Source: Liopterus haemorrhoidalis (taxonomy: Eukaryota; Arthropoda; Insecta; Coleoptera; Dytiscidae). From it: DNA of 64,000 bases. The notes under the pieces are model-generated. The model saw only the letters and a list, made by a program, of their open reading frames with translations. It did no database searches and was not told where the DNA came from. Positions 23,512-34,765 of this stretch are shown piece by piece (the first letter of the stretch is position 1; the number at the start of each line of letters is the position of its first letter). Where the stretch lies: positions 33,458,731 through 33,522,730 of the forward strand of contig OZ020618.1 in NCBI GenBank assembly GCA_963971575.1, in the 5' to 3' direction. The translations under genes and the position numbers were made by a program.

Positions 23512-24570
23512 TTTTTTATAGTTTATTTATGCTAGTTTTTTAACTAAAAGAAAACCCAGCATTTGTTTTGTGGCTGTTCGAACAAAAAAACTTCCCAAAA
23601 TTTTAAACCGTTATATTCTTTGTTATATCCTGTAAACCGAGAAAAAATGCTGAAATACCGTAGTTTACCTGCGTAGGTACAGTAAATGTATGGAGTTGTA
23701 CATTGCTCAGTACAGCGGATGATTTTAACTTAAGACCATACAGAGTGAATACAGCATTTCCAAGAACTAGAAACACTGCTTTTAAAATGTTGTTGTATAC
23801 ACGTGGTTAGTTTTACAATTAGATACGTGTCATCCAGGTTTCTGATCCTTACCAGCTGGAATGTGTAGGTACAGTAGAAACAACTACGCGCAAGAATTCG
23901 ATGTAATAAAAATTTATATTTTTTATCAGTCTGTTTCGCTTTCAAATTTTATTCATATTGTTAAAGTGCACTAATTGTTTCTTTGTTAAATTTATCTTAT
24001 TTGTTCTTAATTCAGACAATGTGCGTATATTAAAACGCACGTACGTACGTAGCGCAACAACGTGAAAATGACATACATGTTTCCATATATTATTTTCACT
24101 TTTTTACGGTGTCACGTGCCTCACGTTACATATTACGGGGTTTTCGCAAAGTGTCTATTATTATTAAATTGCTACATGACTTTATATGAAAGGATCAAGA
24201 TATATCTGTATATACTTATTGACAGTTGATATAACTTGAGATAGTCGTCCGAAATATAAATAAATATACTGGTGTCCCAGCCTAGTGACTCACCATTGCT
24301 CGTTTATTATTACCTATAGATAGAAATTCGGTTAAATAGATCAGTTTAAGCAGACGTCACTGATCATCTGATTTCACGTCGTGGAGGAATAACACGGACG
24401 TTTTCGTATGTTTTTTATGCTATTTCCACTTATTTTACAATGAATTTACGTGCTTCTAGATATTTTTGTGCTAGTAAATATCTCTTTTCAATAAAAAAGA
24501 ACTACAGGAGTTAAGATTTTATAAAACATTTAGTGTGCGACAAATAGTGCTGTATAATCGACTGTTTTTT
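23512..24570. other. No identifiable gene
   Basis: AT-rich with a palindromic ACGTACGTACGT at ~24040. Scattered short frames only. Nothing supportable. Confidence 0.4.
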
Positions 24571-24683
24571 ACTTGCCCGACCTTAATGTATAAGGGGCAA
24601 GTATTGTAATCGCGAAAATTTTCGTTGTCGAGATTTTGACTGATTGACCACGTTTCATGGTCCAGGGAATCCAAAAAACCTAT

Positions 24684-24692
24684 GTGTGCGTG

Positions 24693-24724
<32 letters not shown>

Positions 24725-24780
24725 TTTGTGTGTGTGTGTCTGTCTGCCTGCCTGTCTGTCTGTCTGTCTGTCTGTCTGGC

Positions 24781-24879
<99 letters not shown>

Positions 24880-24888
24880 ATGTCTGTA

Positions 24889-24923
<35 letters not shown>

Positions 24924-24928
24924 GTCTG
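24684..24928 (+). repeat. Compound microsatellite (TGCG)n-(TGTC)n
   Basis: (TGCG)n and (TG)n followed by an almost pure (TGTC)n tract of ~200 bp. It creates three long overlapping frames rich in Cys-Leu-Ser-Val that are artefacts. Flanked at 24571 and 25114 by ACTTGCCC and GGGCAAGT, perhaps ends of an unclassified element. Confidence 0.95.
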
Positions 24929-25433
24929 TTAGTTATTAAACTTTAAAATTTAAAAAAAAACGTAACTAGTAAACAAAGCCTTCGACAAAAATTTGTATAG
25001 AACATAATTTGATATATTTTTGAAAGTTTACCTAAATATTTTTTAAAAAAAAAATTAAATTAAAAAAAAAATATATATGTTTTTATTATTATTATTTTTT
25101 TATGGGAGGGCAAGTCTAGCGGAGGTCTCCCTTCGCCACTGGTTTATAGGTTAAGTGTATGCTTTTGTTTGTCTATAAATTTTAGTGTACTATCTAAAGA
25201 AATATGGATAACATAATAATAATATTAAAAATATTTTACCTACCAGATAAAAATACTAACTACAAACTCGAGCATATTTATGTTTAAGTTCATCAAAATA
25301 TTCTCTTTTTATGACTTGTAATAAATTGTTACGTCGAATTTTATAAAGTTTATTGTGCTTGAATACACTTTATTTTTTTTTAAATATAATTTTTTTAGTA
25401 TTCTAAAAAATTATATTTTTACGTCTTTTACAG

Positions 25434-25491
25434 CATTTGATGTGCAAACATCATTAAAACAACTGGACGGCATTTCGACAATTCCTATTTA
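25434..25491 (+). CDS. Candidate second exon truncated by the Tc1 insertion
   Basis: A strong acceptor (TTATATTTTTACGTCTTTTA then CAG) at 25411-25433 precedes CATTTGATGTGC. Joined in phase 1 to the G at 9961, the frame reads AFDVQTSLKQLDGISTIPIY. The Tc1 element begins at 25492. With the element and one TA removed, the frame meets a stop within two codons (27122-27130). It could be a short final exon of the secreted-peptide gene, a dead exon, or chance. It competes with the exon at 43908. Confidence 0.22.
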
Positions 25492-27121
25492 CACTGCAGG
25501 CCAAAAGTTTAGGACCAGTACAGTATTTAATAAAAACTAGTACAAAACGTCACTGTACAAAATATTTTGTATTGATGATATCAATTTTTACATATATAAA
25601 TGTGTTTTACTTAGAAACAGTCATAAATTTGTATAAAATAACCTTCAAATATACATAAAAACGTTAAACAGTCTTTTCGTCAAAAAAACCTCCTTTACAT
25701 TTTAAATCTTTTTGAACTAGTCTTGGCATACGGGCGATTAATTTTTGTATTTTTTCATGTTGCATGCTGTTCCACGTGTCTTCTAAAACTGTTCTAAAAA
25801 ATTATTCTTTGGACGTTGGACAGATTTCCCGGACCTTACGATCCATTTCCTCCCATGACAACTCGATGGGATTCAAGTCCGGCGACTGTGGTGGCCAGAC
25901 CATATTTTTGAGCACTCCAGCAGCTTCTTTCTCTTCTACAAACCCCTTACCAATTTTGAGGAATGTTTCGAGTCGTTGTCTTGCATCAGAGTGAACCCAG
26001 GTCCAATCAGTCTTAGGCCAGACGGTACCGCATGGTCTTCTAAAATTGATTTGTAGCGCTCCTTCTTGAGAATACCTTCTATACGCACAAGATTTCCCAT
26101 GCCAAGACCCGAGAAAGCTCCCCAGACGATAATGGACCCACCTCCATGCTTTACTGTGGGTACCACACACTGAGGCAGCATCTTTTCTCCCTGGCTCAGA
26201 CGGACGAATGTTCTACGCCTGGAACCAAATATTTCAAACTTCGATTCATCTGTCCACAGTACTTTTTTAAAATCATCCACTGTCCACTGGCGATGAAGAA
26301 GAGCCCACTCTAACCGTTTCTTCTTATTTTGGGGCCTAAGAAGTGGTTTTCGAACAGCGACACGGCCGAACAAATTGGCTTCACGTAAACGGCGCTTCAT
26401 GGTAGTTAATGATACCTCCTTCGAACCAGTTCTGTTCAATTCTGCTCGAATCTCAGGGGCGGTCAGACGTCTATTTCTTTTACTTGTGATAGCAACAAAG
26501 TCATTCTGCACTTTTGATGTGATTCTGGGTCGTCCTGAACGTGGTAGGCTTTATTGCTGCCTGTTTCCTTAAATCTTGCAATAGCGTTGTGCACAGGAGT
26601 CTTAGAAATTTTCAACTGGGCAGCAAAAATACGTTCAGATTTACCTTCATTGTGAAGGGTTATGATGGCTGAACGAGTTTCTAGACTAAGTTCTCGAGTT
26701 TTACCCATTTTGGTAGTCTCAGTGATGTAAAAATCGAAAAAAGTTGTATAGGAAAAAATAAAAAACAAAAACTGATTTAAAAAAATATCTACCGCTTCAA
26801 ACTTACTGTAAGTCACTAATAAAGACTATATTAACAGTTAACAGTATAAATATAAAAGAAATTTCAAGTCAGCATTAATTTAACAATCCAAAGATATCGT
26901 AATGTAAATATACTAACGTAAGCGAAAACAAACAAACATAATATAAACTCGGATAATTTTGTATAAATAAATAAGAACCATCTTAAAATGATCTATGTAG
27001 ACTAAAGTTATATTCTGTGTAATAGAAAAAATTAAATACTCATCAATTTTTATCTCCGTTGAGAATTAAATCAAATAATCAAATATTAAAACAACTGGTC
27101 CTAAACTTATGGCCTGCAGTG
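25492..27121 (-). mobile_element. Tc1-like transposon, nearly full length
   Basis: 1630 bp, ends CACTGCAGGCCAAAAGTTT at 25492 and an inverted copy at 27121 (27 of 28 bp match), flanked by TA at 25490-25491 and 27122-27123. Carries one minus-strand transposase gene broken by frameshifts. The near-identity of the ends suggests a fairly recent insertion. Confidence 0.93.
25802..26708 (-). pseudogene. Tc1-like transposase with frameshifts
   Basis: Cut-and-paste transposase. ATG at 26708 gives MGKTRELSLETRSAIITLHN, an N-terminal HTH, with KISKTPVHNAIARFKETGS next. The frame shifts near 26510, and a second HTH follows (RLTAPEIRAELN). Catalytic residues: D in LWTDESKFEIFG, D in MQDNDSKHSS, E in PDLNPIELSWEEMDRKV. 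One frameshift after SKHSSKL (~25957) is best explained by a single lost base. The stop is at 25802. By my count 38 residues lie between the second D and E, longer than the 34 of Tc1 itself. About 300 residues, normal for the family. Non-functional as it stands because of the two frameshifts. Confidence 0.92.
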
Positions 27122-27124
27122 TAT

Positions 27125-28270
27125 ATTTAAAATCATCTAAATTATAATATCCCTTAATATGGACATAACAACAACATAATTAAAGGTGTAAAATTTAAAT
27201 AACGCTTATTTGAAAATTGTCTATTTAAAATGGTGGTATATAGCTTGAACAGTTTGTGATATCTCCAAGCCGTAAGATGGTGTCACACATGGTGGGATCA
27301 CATGATAAGACTGATCTGTGGAAAGATTTCGAGTATTCTTAATAAGAAACTAGTGCACCCGTTGCCAACTCTCTTGGCAAACACATCATTACCTTAATGT
27401 GGTACTTGCTCGACGCCTTTGCATTCTTTCTTTAGTCATACGCCTTACTTCATCCAATTAAAACGATTTGAGACGTTAAATTCAACATATATTTATTAAA
27501 ATAAATTTTCCAATTACTTATATAATATAAAAATATGCACACGGAAAAAAGCGCACATAAAAAAAGGCGCACACGGAAAAAAACGCACATGGAAAAATAT
27601 ACAAACGGAAAAAAGCGCACACGGAATACTTACACTATATCTAAAATCAGTTTTAAATAAATCGTGAGAAACTATTACACAGTAAAATTTAATTGTTAGC
27701 CCGCTTTAATATATTGCGTTCACTTTTGTAAGGTCAAACCAGATCTGGTTATTTTGGTTACTTTTATAGTGTAGTACTGACTTTTAAATGTATATTTGTC
27801 ATTTCTAAATATTCCTTACGCTGTAAAACCTACTTCACGTTGGTTGGTTATGATCATTATAATTAAGATATCATTTATCTTTATGAAATCTGTCAAATGG
27901 AATGACATTTTAAGAAAGTGAATTTTTTTTACCATGTTTTTACCAGAAATTGTGTGTCATGTTGGCATTAACATGACACACAATTTCTTCAAAGGTGCAA
28001 AGTATTGAATGTATCAATTTGTAATTTTTACCAAAATATTTTAAATATTTCGAACCAATTTTAAATTCACGCAAATAAGTTCTCACCCAGTGGCGCTGAT
28101 ATGAATAACCAAATTTGGCCGGTAATTCTTGGTAAAAATTATAATTTTTACCAAGGCGAGTTTTAATCAATGCATTATATTTACATTTTTGAAAATTTAA
28201 AACGTTAGGTAATTTAAAACGTTTAATTTATTTGTACATTAATTTACTATTTTTACCAAAATATATTAAA
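27125..28270. other. No gene; short-period array and hairpins
   Basis: 27535-27630 is an array of ~16-bp GCACACGGAAAAAA-like units. 27737-27750 is the perfect palindrome AACCAGATCTGGTT. A long hairpin lies at 27946-27987. The rest is AT-rich without recognisable coding sequence. Confidence 0.5.
27946..27987. repeat. Perfect 18-bp stem hairpin
   Basis: GAAATTGTGTGTCATGTT (27946-27963), loop GGCATT, then its exact complement (27970-27987). Too short for a typical animal pre-miRNA as it stands, and no transcript evidence. Confidence 0.9.
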
Positions 28271-28274
28271 TATC

Positions 28275-28870
28275 TTAAATCTACAAAACCCTAGACATTT
28301 CTATATGTTATTTTATCCGCAGTTTCTTAGAGAATAAATCTGCAAAATATTGTTCATATCGGTCAAAGCATAGTTAAAATTTGTATTTAAATTCGTTATT
28401 GTATTTAAAAGTTATATGTAAAATGTATCATAAATGTATCAGTATTTGAAAATAAAGGTGTATTGTATTGTATTGTATTGTATTGTATTGTATTGTATTG
28501 TATATACGAGTATCTAGAGTTTCTTGTTTCTCTAGAGTAATTATATTCGTAATTCGTAATTATATTAGATTCTTACGGAATAAATCTGCAAAATATGTTC
28601 ATATCGGTCAAAGCATATAGGAGTGTCAAGAGTTTTTCGTTTATGCCTACGAAACCCTAGACATTTATGTACGTAATTACATTCGTAGATTCTTAGAGAA
28701 TAAATCTGGAAAAAATTGTAAATATCGGTCAAATGATATAGGAGAGTTTAAAGTTTCTCGTTTATGCCTACGAAACCTTAGATATTTCTATATTTTATTT
28801 TTTCCGCACTTTCTTAGAGAAGAAATCTGCAAAATATTATTCAAGTCGCTCAAAGCGGTGTCTAGAATTT
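28275..28870 (+). repeat. Tandem repeat (~4 units) with an inserted retroposon tail
   Basis: Units share CCTACGAAACCCTAGACATT, TTCTTAGAGAATAAATCTG and ATATCGGTCAAA (28283, 28330, 28563, 28655, 28690, 28785). Unit 1 is interrupted at ~28373 by ~130 bp ending AAAATAAAGGTG and (TATTG)9 (28461-28505), a retroposon 3' tail. Confidence 0.7.
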
Positions 28871-29499
28871 CTATTGGACATATTTGTCCAGATTTGCTGA
28901 AAATCCGATCTAATGGCACAGAAGTGGCAGTGCACATCTTTTAAGTGGGGCAAATTCATAGCCATTCACCCAGCCACTCGTTTGATATCCTTTGCCGCAT
29001 TTATTACACTTAGCAAACTTTTTGTCCTTACTCCGCCCAACAATTTACTAGTTACTTTATAAATAGTTTTCAGAATTAAACTTTTCTATATTTTAATAGC
29101 TGACTATTGATAGTGAGGCCAAGGCTATCGATAGTAAGCGATAGTAGATTCTGTAGATAACTATCGATAGTACCATCGATAGTTTGCCGCCTCTGCTCTA
29201 CACATGTCCGTAGAACGACAGACCAAAATCACGCTAAAAACAGTTGATTCGTGTTACAAAATAGCTAATTCGTGCTTATAGTCGGATTGCTGATAGGTGA
29301 CTGTTACATGTATGTATCAAGTAGTGCATTCATATAATAACCTAGTTACCATTTTTCAGCGATTTTAAAAATGTTTTTTGTTATTTGTCTTAGCTGTCAG
29401 TGTCTGTTAATAATATTAATTAATAGAGCTTGCGGCCAATTATTAAATTCACAAACTTTAAATTTTAAATCTACTGGAATATTTTAGTTCCGAAAAAGA

Positions 29500-30013
29500 G
29501 AACAATGGGCCACTTATTTCTCTATCTTGTGTCCATCAAAGAGTAGCAGCTGCCTTAAAGATTTCCGAATCAACAATTCCTAGAATTATAAAATGTAATA
29601 AATCTGAACTTCTCACTAACAAAATCACGAGAAAACGAAGGAAATTAAAATTTGAACCAGTTTATTTTATTGATACATTGGCACAAACGTCTGGTCATGA
29701 AGTACTAAGATTACCTCCTTATCACTGTCAGTTTAACCCCATTGAACTAATTTGGGGTATAACAAAAAATTATTATGATAGACATATTAGTCAAAACGGA
29801 CATAGTGATAACGAAGTTTTGAAAATGTGGCAAGTAGCCTGTGACCAAATTAGTTAAGAAACTTGGGCAAAATCTGTTAAAAAAATCGAAAATTTAATAA
29901 ATGAATAGTGGGAAAGGGAAAGGATTGTTGATGATATTAATCCAATAATAATAAATACAAGAAATGACAGCGATAGTTCAGATGACGACGATATCATGCA
30001 TTACAGTGACTAA
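29500..30013 (+). pseudogene. Transposase remnant (DDE, Tc1/IS630-like), central part deleted
   Basis: N-terminal part reads like a helix-turn-helix (RVAAALKISESTIPRIIK near 29545). It then jumps to the C-terminal catalytic half: EVLRLPPYHCQFNPIELIWG (the final catalytic E in NPIE), MWQVACDQIS, stop, ETWAKSVKKIENLINE, stop, and an acidic tail DSDSSDDDDIMHYSD ending in TAA at 30011. The segment with both catalytic aspartates is missing, so it is dead. The RLPPYHC-FNPIE-IW signature matches a Tc1-like family I recall from insects. Confidence 0.75.
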
Positions 30014-30202
30014 CTTTTTTTAAATTAAAATAAACATTTAAATACAACTTGTAGCAATATATTATATGAATAAATATATTTTTACTTAATATTTTATTTT
30101 TTGTACTTAGGGGAAACATAAAAATTTAATTTAATTAAACAACAAATTATAATCCAAAATTTACGTATGACTTTTGAGGTTATGTTAACGTGAAGATGTA
30201 AT

Positions 30203-30307
30203 AATTATAAAATAAAACACTGTATCATTTCTTCACTTTTTTTTCTTTTCTTTTTTTCAAAAAAAAAAAAAGTGAAGAAAAGATGCAGTGTTTTATTTTA
30301 TAATTTA
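30203..30307. repeat. Long hairpin, ~45-bp arms
   Basis: TATAAAATAAAACACTGTAT and TTCTTCACTTTTT on the left (30203-30247) pair with AGTGAAGAAAAGATGCAGTG and TTTTATTTTATAA on the right (30260-30307), with few mismatches. The direct repeat ATTTACGTATGA flanks it (~30159 and ~30303), so it may be a small insertion in the transposon tail. Confidence 0.85.
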
Positions 30308-30610
30308 CGTATGAGTATAAGTTTTTCCTTATTTTTAATTATTACCTTAAAATTAATAATTTTGTTTGTTTGAGTACTGCTGTGAATTTATTTTCGTGCT
30401 CTAATTAGTAAAGATATCTACGAATCATGCTGTTTCTTTCTAATGCTTTGTTTTTTATTAAAATAATTTGGAAGGTTAGTTGTCAACTTGCGTCACTATA
30501 CGTTACTATGGATTTGCAAATAATTATAATGATATAGACAGAGAAAGCATATATATATATATATCGATACTTGTAGCAACGAACTGTCACCTATCAGCAA
30601 TCCGACTATA

Positions 30611-32262
30611 TCTGTAAAAAATTCCAAATGTTATAATTGGTATGATTACAATACCTTCCTCTCTATATGTGAGGGTGGGTAAAAAGTGAGCAGCATCCAA
30701 TCGCATATTGTATACGCGCCTAATTTCTTAATTTTATCAACGAAATCATAAAAATTGGTACAAAGAAGTGTTTGAAAAAATTTTCATTCATGTTGTCTAT
30801 TCCGAACATCATTTATTTTATAATTCAGTAAGCAATATCTCTAACAGTAAATCTAAGGTTTTTGTAATTAATATTCGCCATGATACCTATTTTATTTTCT
30901 TTACGGATATGTTTCGAACATGGTTCGGAGAACATGGCAAGAATATAAGTATGTATTGTAACGTTTTTAAGTTCTTCGGTAAGGTGCTATGTCAATTAAA
31001 ACTATTAATTATATTTATCACTTATTTATTATTAATAATACTACTACAACTTTAATTGTCTCACACTAAAACTGCTATTCATTTATATTTAAATTTATAT
31101 TTAGTAAATTAATTTATTTTAACAATAACTGTTTATTTATTTATCACTTGTCAAAAATCTGAAATAAAACTGAATGTCATTTTTTTTTAAAGTACTGTCA
31201 TTTCCATTGACAGTTGTTCCTCTTATATGATCCAAGTCAAGTGACCCATGGCCGTTACAGTATTATATAATGAATCATATCATATGGCATACTATCGGAA
31301 ATAAGTCTTTGGGGTCTATAGTCTCTTTGTCGCTTGAAATCAATTTCATCTACACGGCCATATGTGATTTTTTTGTATGGTTAACATGGTAAATTAAAAT
31401 ATTACAGAATAATGTATGAAAGCTCAAGACAAGAGCGGATCCAGCCTATACACTTATGGAATACATATAGGTATAAACTATAACAAAGAAGACCACTTTT
31501 CATTTCTGAGATGCATAACCAAGCCGCTTGCCATATTATGGCTTGCCATAAATTTCATAAGCTAATTTCGGAAGGTTTTTAAGCGGAAGTGTAACAATTA
31601 AGTCCGGGCAGTTGTTTTGCGGCAAGTTCCCCACTCCTAGTATAACATATATATTATTATGGAAAACAGTGATGGCTAGTCAGGAGAGGCAAGGGATGTG
31701 ATGCCTCCCTATTTCATATATTAAACATAATTTTGTCTACCTCTGTTAAAAAGATAGTACTATATTTCACTTGTTTTAGTGCATAAAATGCCTGCTTATG
31801 GTGAGAGTTAAAAAAAGTAAAAAGTGTGAAAAACGTGTCATAACGTGTAATTTTTTCACTCTTGTCATAATACAAACTAATGGGGCACAAGCACTTCCAC
31901 GGCTTCATGCACGCCCGTCATGGACGTCATATATTATCTATTGACTATAATTTAGCATTTAATGTTTTGAAGCCAAATCCACGTGGAGACAAAAGGAATA
32001 TCTGCCACTGAGAGTATAGCAGGCCTAATTTATATCTTGCAATTCTTGTTGACAATCTATTGAAGTAATAATAATTCGTCTTATAATAAGCCAACTTCAT
32101 CTCTGGAAGTGTTGTTGGCTTCACAACAAGACGCATGCTCGCAGTCTGTATTATATGACTTCATTGTTATCGGTCCAGTCCGAAGAAGAATCAGAGAGTG
32201 CTTTTAAAACAATTCAAATCAATTTGTAATTTGTGATCTTAAATATTGTGTAACGTATAAAT
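30611..32262. other. No identifiable gene
   Basis: AT-rich. CAGTGATGGCTAGTCAGG at 31668 looks like one hAT terminus without a partner. Short frames on both strands (for example 31945-32136 minus) match nothing I recognise. Confidence 0.4.
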
Positions 32263-32612
32263 ATGGAATTACAAGAAGATTCAGATATTGAAATATGTAC
32301 TCCAAAAGATATCATCGCAACTACAAATGAGGCAGAGCAAAACTTATTGCCTCAAAAATCTAAAGATGTTTATTTTAAAAAATTGTTCATGGAATGGCGT
32401 AATCAAAAGGAAATAAATTCCTTTACAGAATGAGTAATATTAGCTTATTTCGAGGATCCAACTACTCGAAATTGAAAGCCTTATTAATTATTAATAATAA
32501 TGTAGATATTAGTAAATATTCCAAGCTTATAGCTTATCTTAAACAACAATCAGTTGCATATAAAGCAAAAAAATCAGAAATATTTTCTAGAGAAGAAATA
32601 AAATAAATTGTT
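32263..32612 (+). pseudogene. Tyrosine-recombinase N-terminal fragment (Crypton-like)
   Basis: ATG at 32263 opens 56 codons, MELQEDSDIEICTPKDIIAT onward, including LPQKSKDVYFKKLFMEWRNQ and NSFTE, then a stop. Reading continues in frame with VILAYFEDPTTRN, and in another frame with NNVDISKYSKLIAYLKQQSV, AYKAKKSEIFSREEIK. From memory this is the N-terminal core-binding (SAM-like) domain of a tyrosine recombinase family widespread in insect genomes and related to Crypton elements. The catalytic R-H-R-Y half is absent. Two stops and one shift make it a pseudogene. No element ends recognised. Confidence 0.55.
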
Positions 32613-32779
32613 TGGATCTAAATTTACTATAAATAAGCCCAACAACTGTACTTTTAATATTACTATTATAAAAGAAAGTTCATAATTTGTTGTTATTTAA
32701 AATTGTTACAAAATAAGAGGTTTAAGTTACATTCCATTTGTCGTAGAAAAAATATTGTATGAAACACATGCATAAAGCG

Positions 32780-33191
32780 TCTTGATTTCACTCATGGGAT
32801 TGCCGCACTCGCTTACGGCTGGTGTTGTCAAACTTCCCATTCGTGAAAAAGCACTACTTTATGCACACCTTGTAGTCCTGATAGTTGCTGTTTTGGGTGG
32901 TATGAAAGCCTCCTATCGAAGGGAAATCGAGTCCATTCCCGCTTGCAGATCTTCTGCCAACTCTTTGATCTGCAGAATGCAGAAAGCAGTGCTGCTCGGA
33001 TCACTCCGCATTGTGCGGGCACTGGATCTGGCGTAATTTCCGCAGTTGCATATCGCCAGGGTCTGGGATGCAGTCGTGTGTATTTAGCTCCACTAGTTTA
33101 TAGTATGACGCGGCTCAAAAGGTTGCTGAAGTTCGAGATTAGTAGACGCTTGTCAAGACCTGACAAATCCCATAATAATAATAATAATAAA
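32780..33191 (+). mobile_element. 5'-truncated retroposon with (AAT)n tail
   Basis: Relatively GC-rich ~330 bp ending AGACGCTTGTCAAGACCTGA, CAAATCCC and then (ATA)n at 33172-33191. The same 3' ~55 bp occurs inverted at 18835-18887. A frame 32943-33236 ends RLLKFEISRRLSRPDKSHNN, which may be the C-terminus of its ORF. Clade not determined. Confidence 0.55.
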
Positions 33192-33220
33192 GAAAAGAAA
33201 ATATTTTTATTCTTTCCGTT

Positions 33221-33873
33221 TTGTTCAGTATTTTAGTCCCAACACATTGTGCCTAATTTTGAATTAAAAAATCCCAATTTGATTGAAAAAATGCACACAA
33301 TAATTTTTGTATTTATATCTGAAAATAACAGTTGCCATGCACAAATGAAAATCAAACGTCAAAGTTTATTTTCAGGTTAAACATAAATTTACAAAATAAA
33401 ATAATATGACATCTAAATTAAGTTTTCAAATAAATTTCAAATTATTAGCTAAACAAAAACTTAATCTTTTGTGGAAATTTCTGTTTACATTTGCAATAGT
33501 CCGCGGCTGAATATTATTACAAATATTAATTATTTTTTGCTTTAAATCGTCTATCGACTCGGATGTTATTGAAATTATAAATTTTATTTTTTATTAAGGA
33601 CCACAAGAAAGATTCACAAGGATTTAAATCTGGTGACATTGGAGGCCAAAGTATTTCACCTCCTCTTCCAATCCACTTATTTGGAAATGTAAAAATTCAT
33701 TTGTTACCGTCATGTTGAAACCAAATTTCATCTTCACCTACAATTTGATCTATCAACTATTTTCATGGCAACTGTTATTTTCAGATATAAATATTGTGTG
33801 CCATTTTTCAACCAAATTGGAATTTTTTTATTCAAAATCAGGCACAATGTATTGGGACTAAAATACTGAACAA
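33221..33873 (-). mobile_element. Mariner/IS630-like element with ~110-bp TIRs and transposase fragment
   Basis: TTGTTCAGTATTTTAGTCCC at 33221 and its inverse at 33873 continue as inverted repeats for about 110 bp (ACATTGTGCCT, AAATCCCAATTTG, AAATAACAGTTGCCAT). Between them, minus strand ~33720-33480, is a transposase end: KWIGRGGEILWPPMSPDLNP then CESFLWS, with further decay. The first two catalytic aspartates are absent. No TA duplication is obvious. Confidence 0.75.
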
Positions 33874-33983
33874 TTTTTATTAATAAACTTTTTGTCTTAA
33901 ACTGATAGTAGAGATAGAATATGCAATAGAATATTTAACATGGGAAAGCTCTATGTTGCAAGTCGAAAAAGGACATACGGTAT

Positions 33984-34241
33984 CAGTGGCGTAGCGTGGT
34001 ATTCCTGCGCCCGGCGACAACCAGGTAAATCAGCGCGCCTAATTGAAAATCACCAGGACTGAGGCGAGGGTCTTTGGCGCCCTAGGCAAAATTTTAAGAG
34101 AAGACCAAAAAAAAAGTCCTCAGTTTCACCTTGGCGCTCCGTTAGTATCAAGCGGCGACATATAGTTCTTAATTTCGGCGCCCCCTGAATGCCGGCGCCT
34201 AGATCATTTGTAACCCCCTGCTCCCCATCGCTACGCCACTG
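33984..34241. mobile_element. hAT MITE, TSD TACGGTAT
   Basis: 258 bp, ends CAGTGGCGTAGCGTGG and CCATCGCTACGCCACTG, flanked by TACGGTAT at 33976-33983 and 34242-34249. GC-rich relative to surroundings. Confidence 0.92.
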
Positions 34242-34765
34242 TACGGTATGTTGCTTATTTTGGAATTCTATAAAGGGTTATTTAATAAAATTGAAATAAA
34301 TCATATAGTTTCCTGAAACCCTTGCTGGCAAAGCTAATCTAAAAACAGAGCTGGTGGTGTGATGAAATGTGTTAATTAGCGTTCACAATTGGGATGCAGT
34401 AGATGATGCATAATTGCCAGACATATCCGGAAGCCAAAAACACGTAGACGGATGAATATATAACGGAACCCCAAATATATTGTACCGATGATGTAATCGA
34501 GTTATCTATCGTACATACATAAACGGTAGTTATAGGTCTTCTTTGTAAGTTTGTATTTATAGCAAACTAGCTGGAGTACCCGTTCTTCGTACGGTTTTGT
34601 AATGTATATTTTTACTGTGAGATATTTCAATTTCAAATTGAACACAAAATAATCGTTTCTTTATTTTAAACCAATCTTTTGTATACATGTATTTTTGATG
34701 TCAAGTAATAATGAGATATTCGTTTATAGGAAGCTCTTCACATAGCTCTCCAAATATATATCTTA

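Larger units (their letters stand above)
29279..30608 (+). mobile_element. Tc1/mariner-like TIR element, internally deleted
   Basis: Ends TAGTCGGATTGCTGATAGGT (29279) and its inverted copy at 30608 (26 of 27 bp match), with TA on each side (29277-29278, 30609-30610). Carries a shortened transposase at 29500-30013 and, downstream, a long hairpin at 30203-30307. Confidence 0.85.

Noticed and set aside
24644..24946. Three overlapping ~90-100 codon frames rich in Cys-Leu-Ser-Val
   Set aside because: Pure translation of a (TGTC)n microsatellite; all three frames are open for that reason.
24571..25114. Element with ACTTGCCC / GGGCAAGT inverted ends
   Set aside because: Only 8 bp of inversion and no target duplication; kept as a note in the microsatellite entry.
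32828..33022. 64-codon minus-strand frame
   Set aside because: Antisense to a retroposon 3' end that has a matching tail elsewhere in the window.
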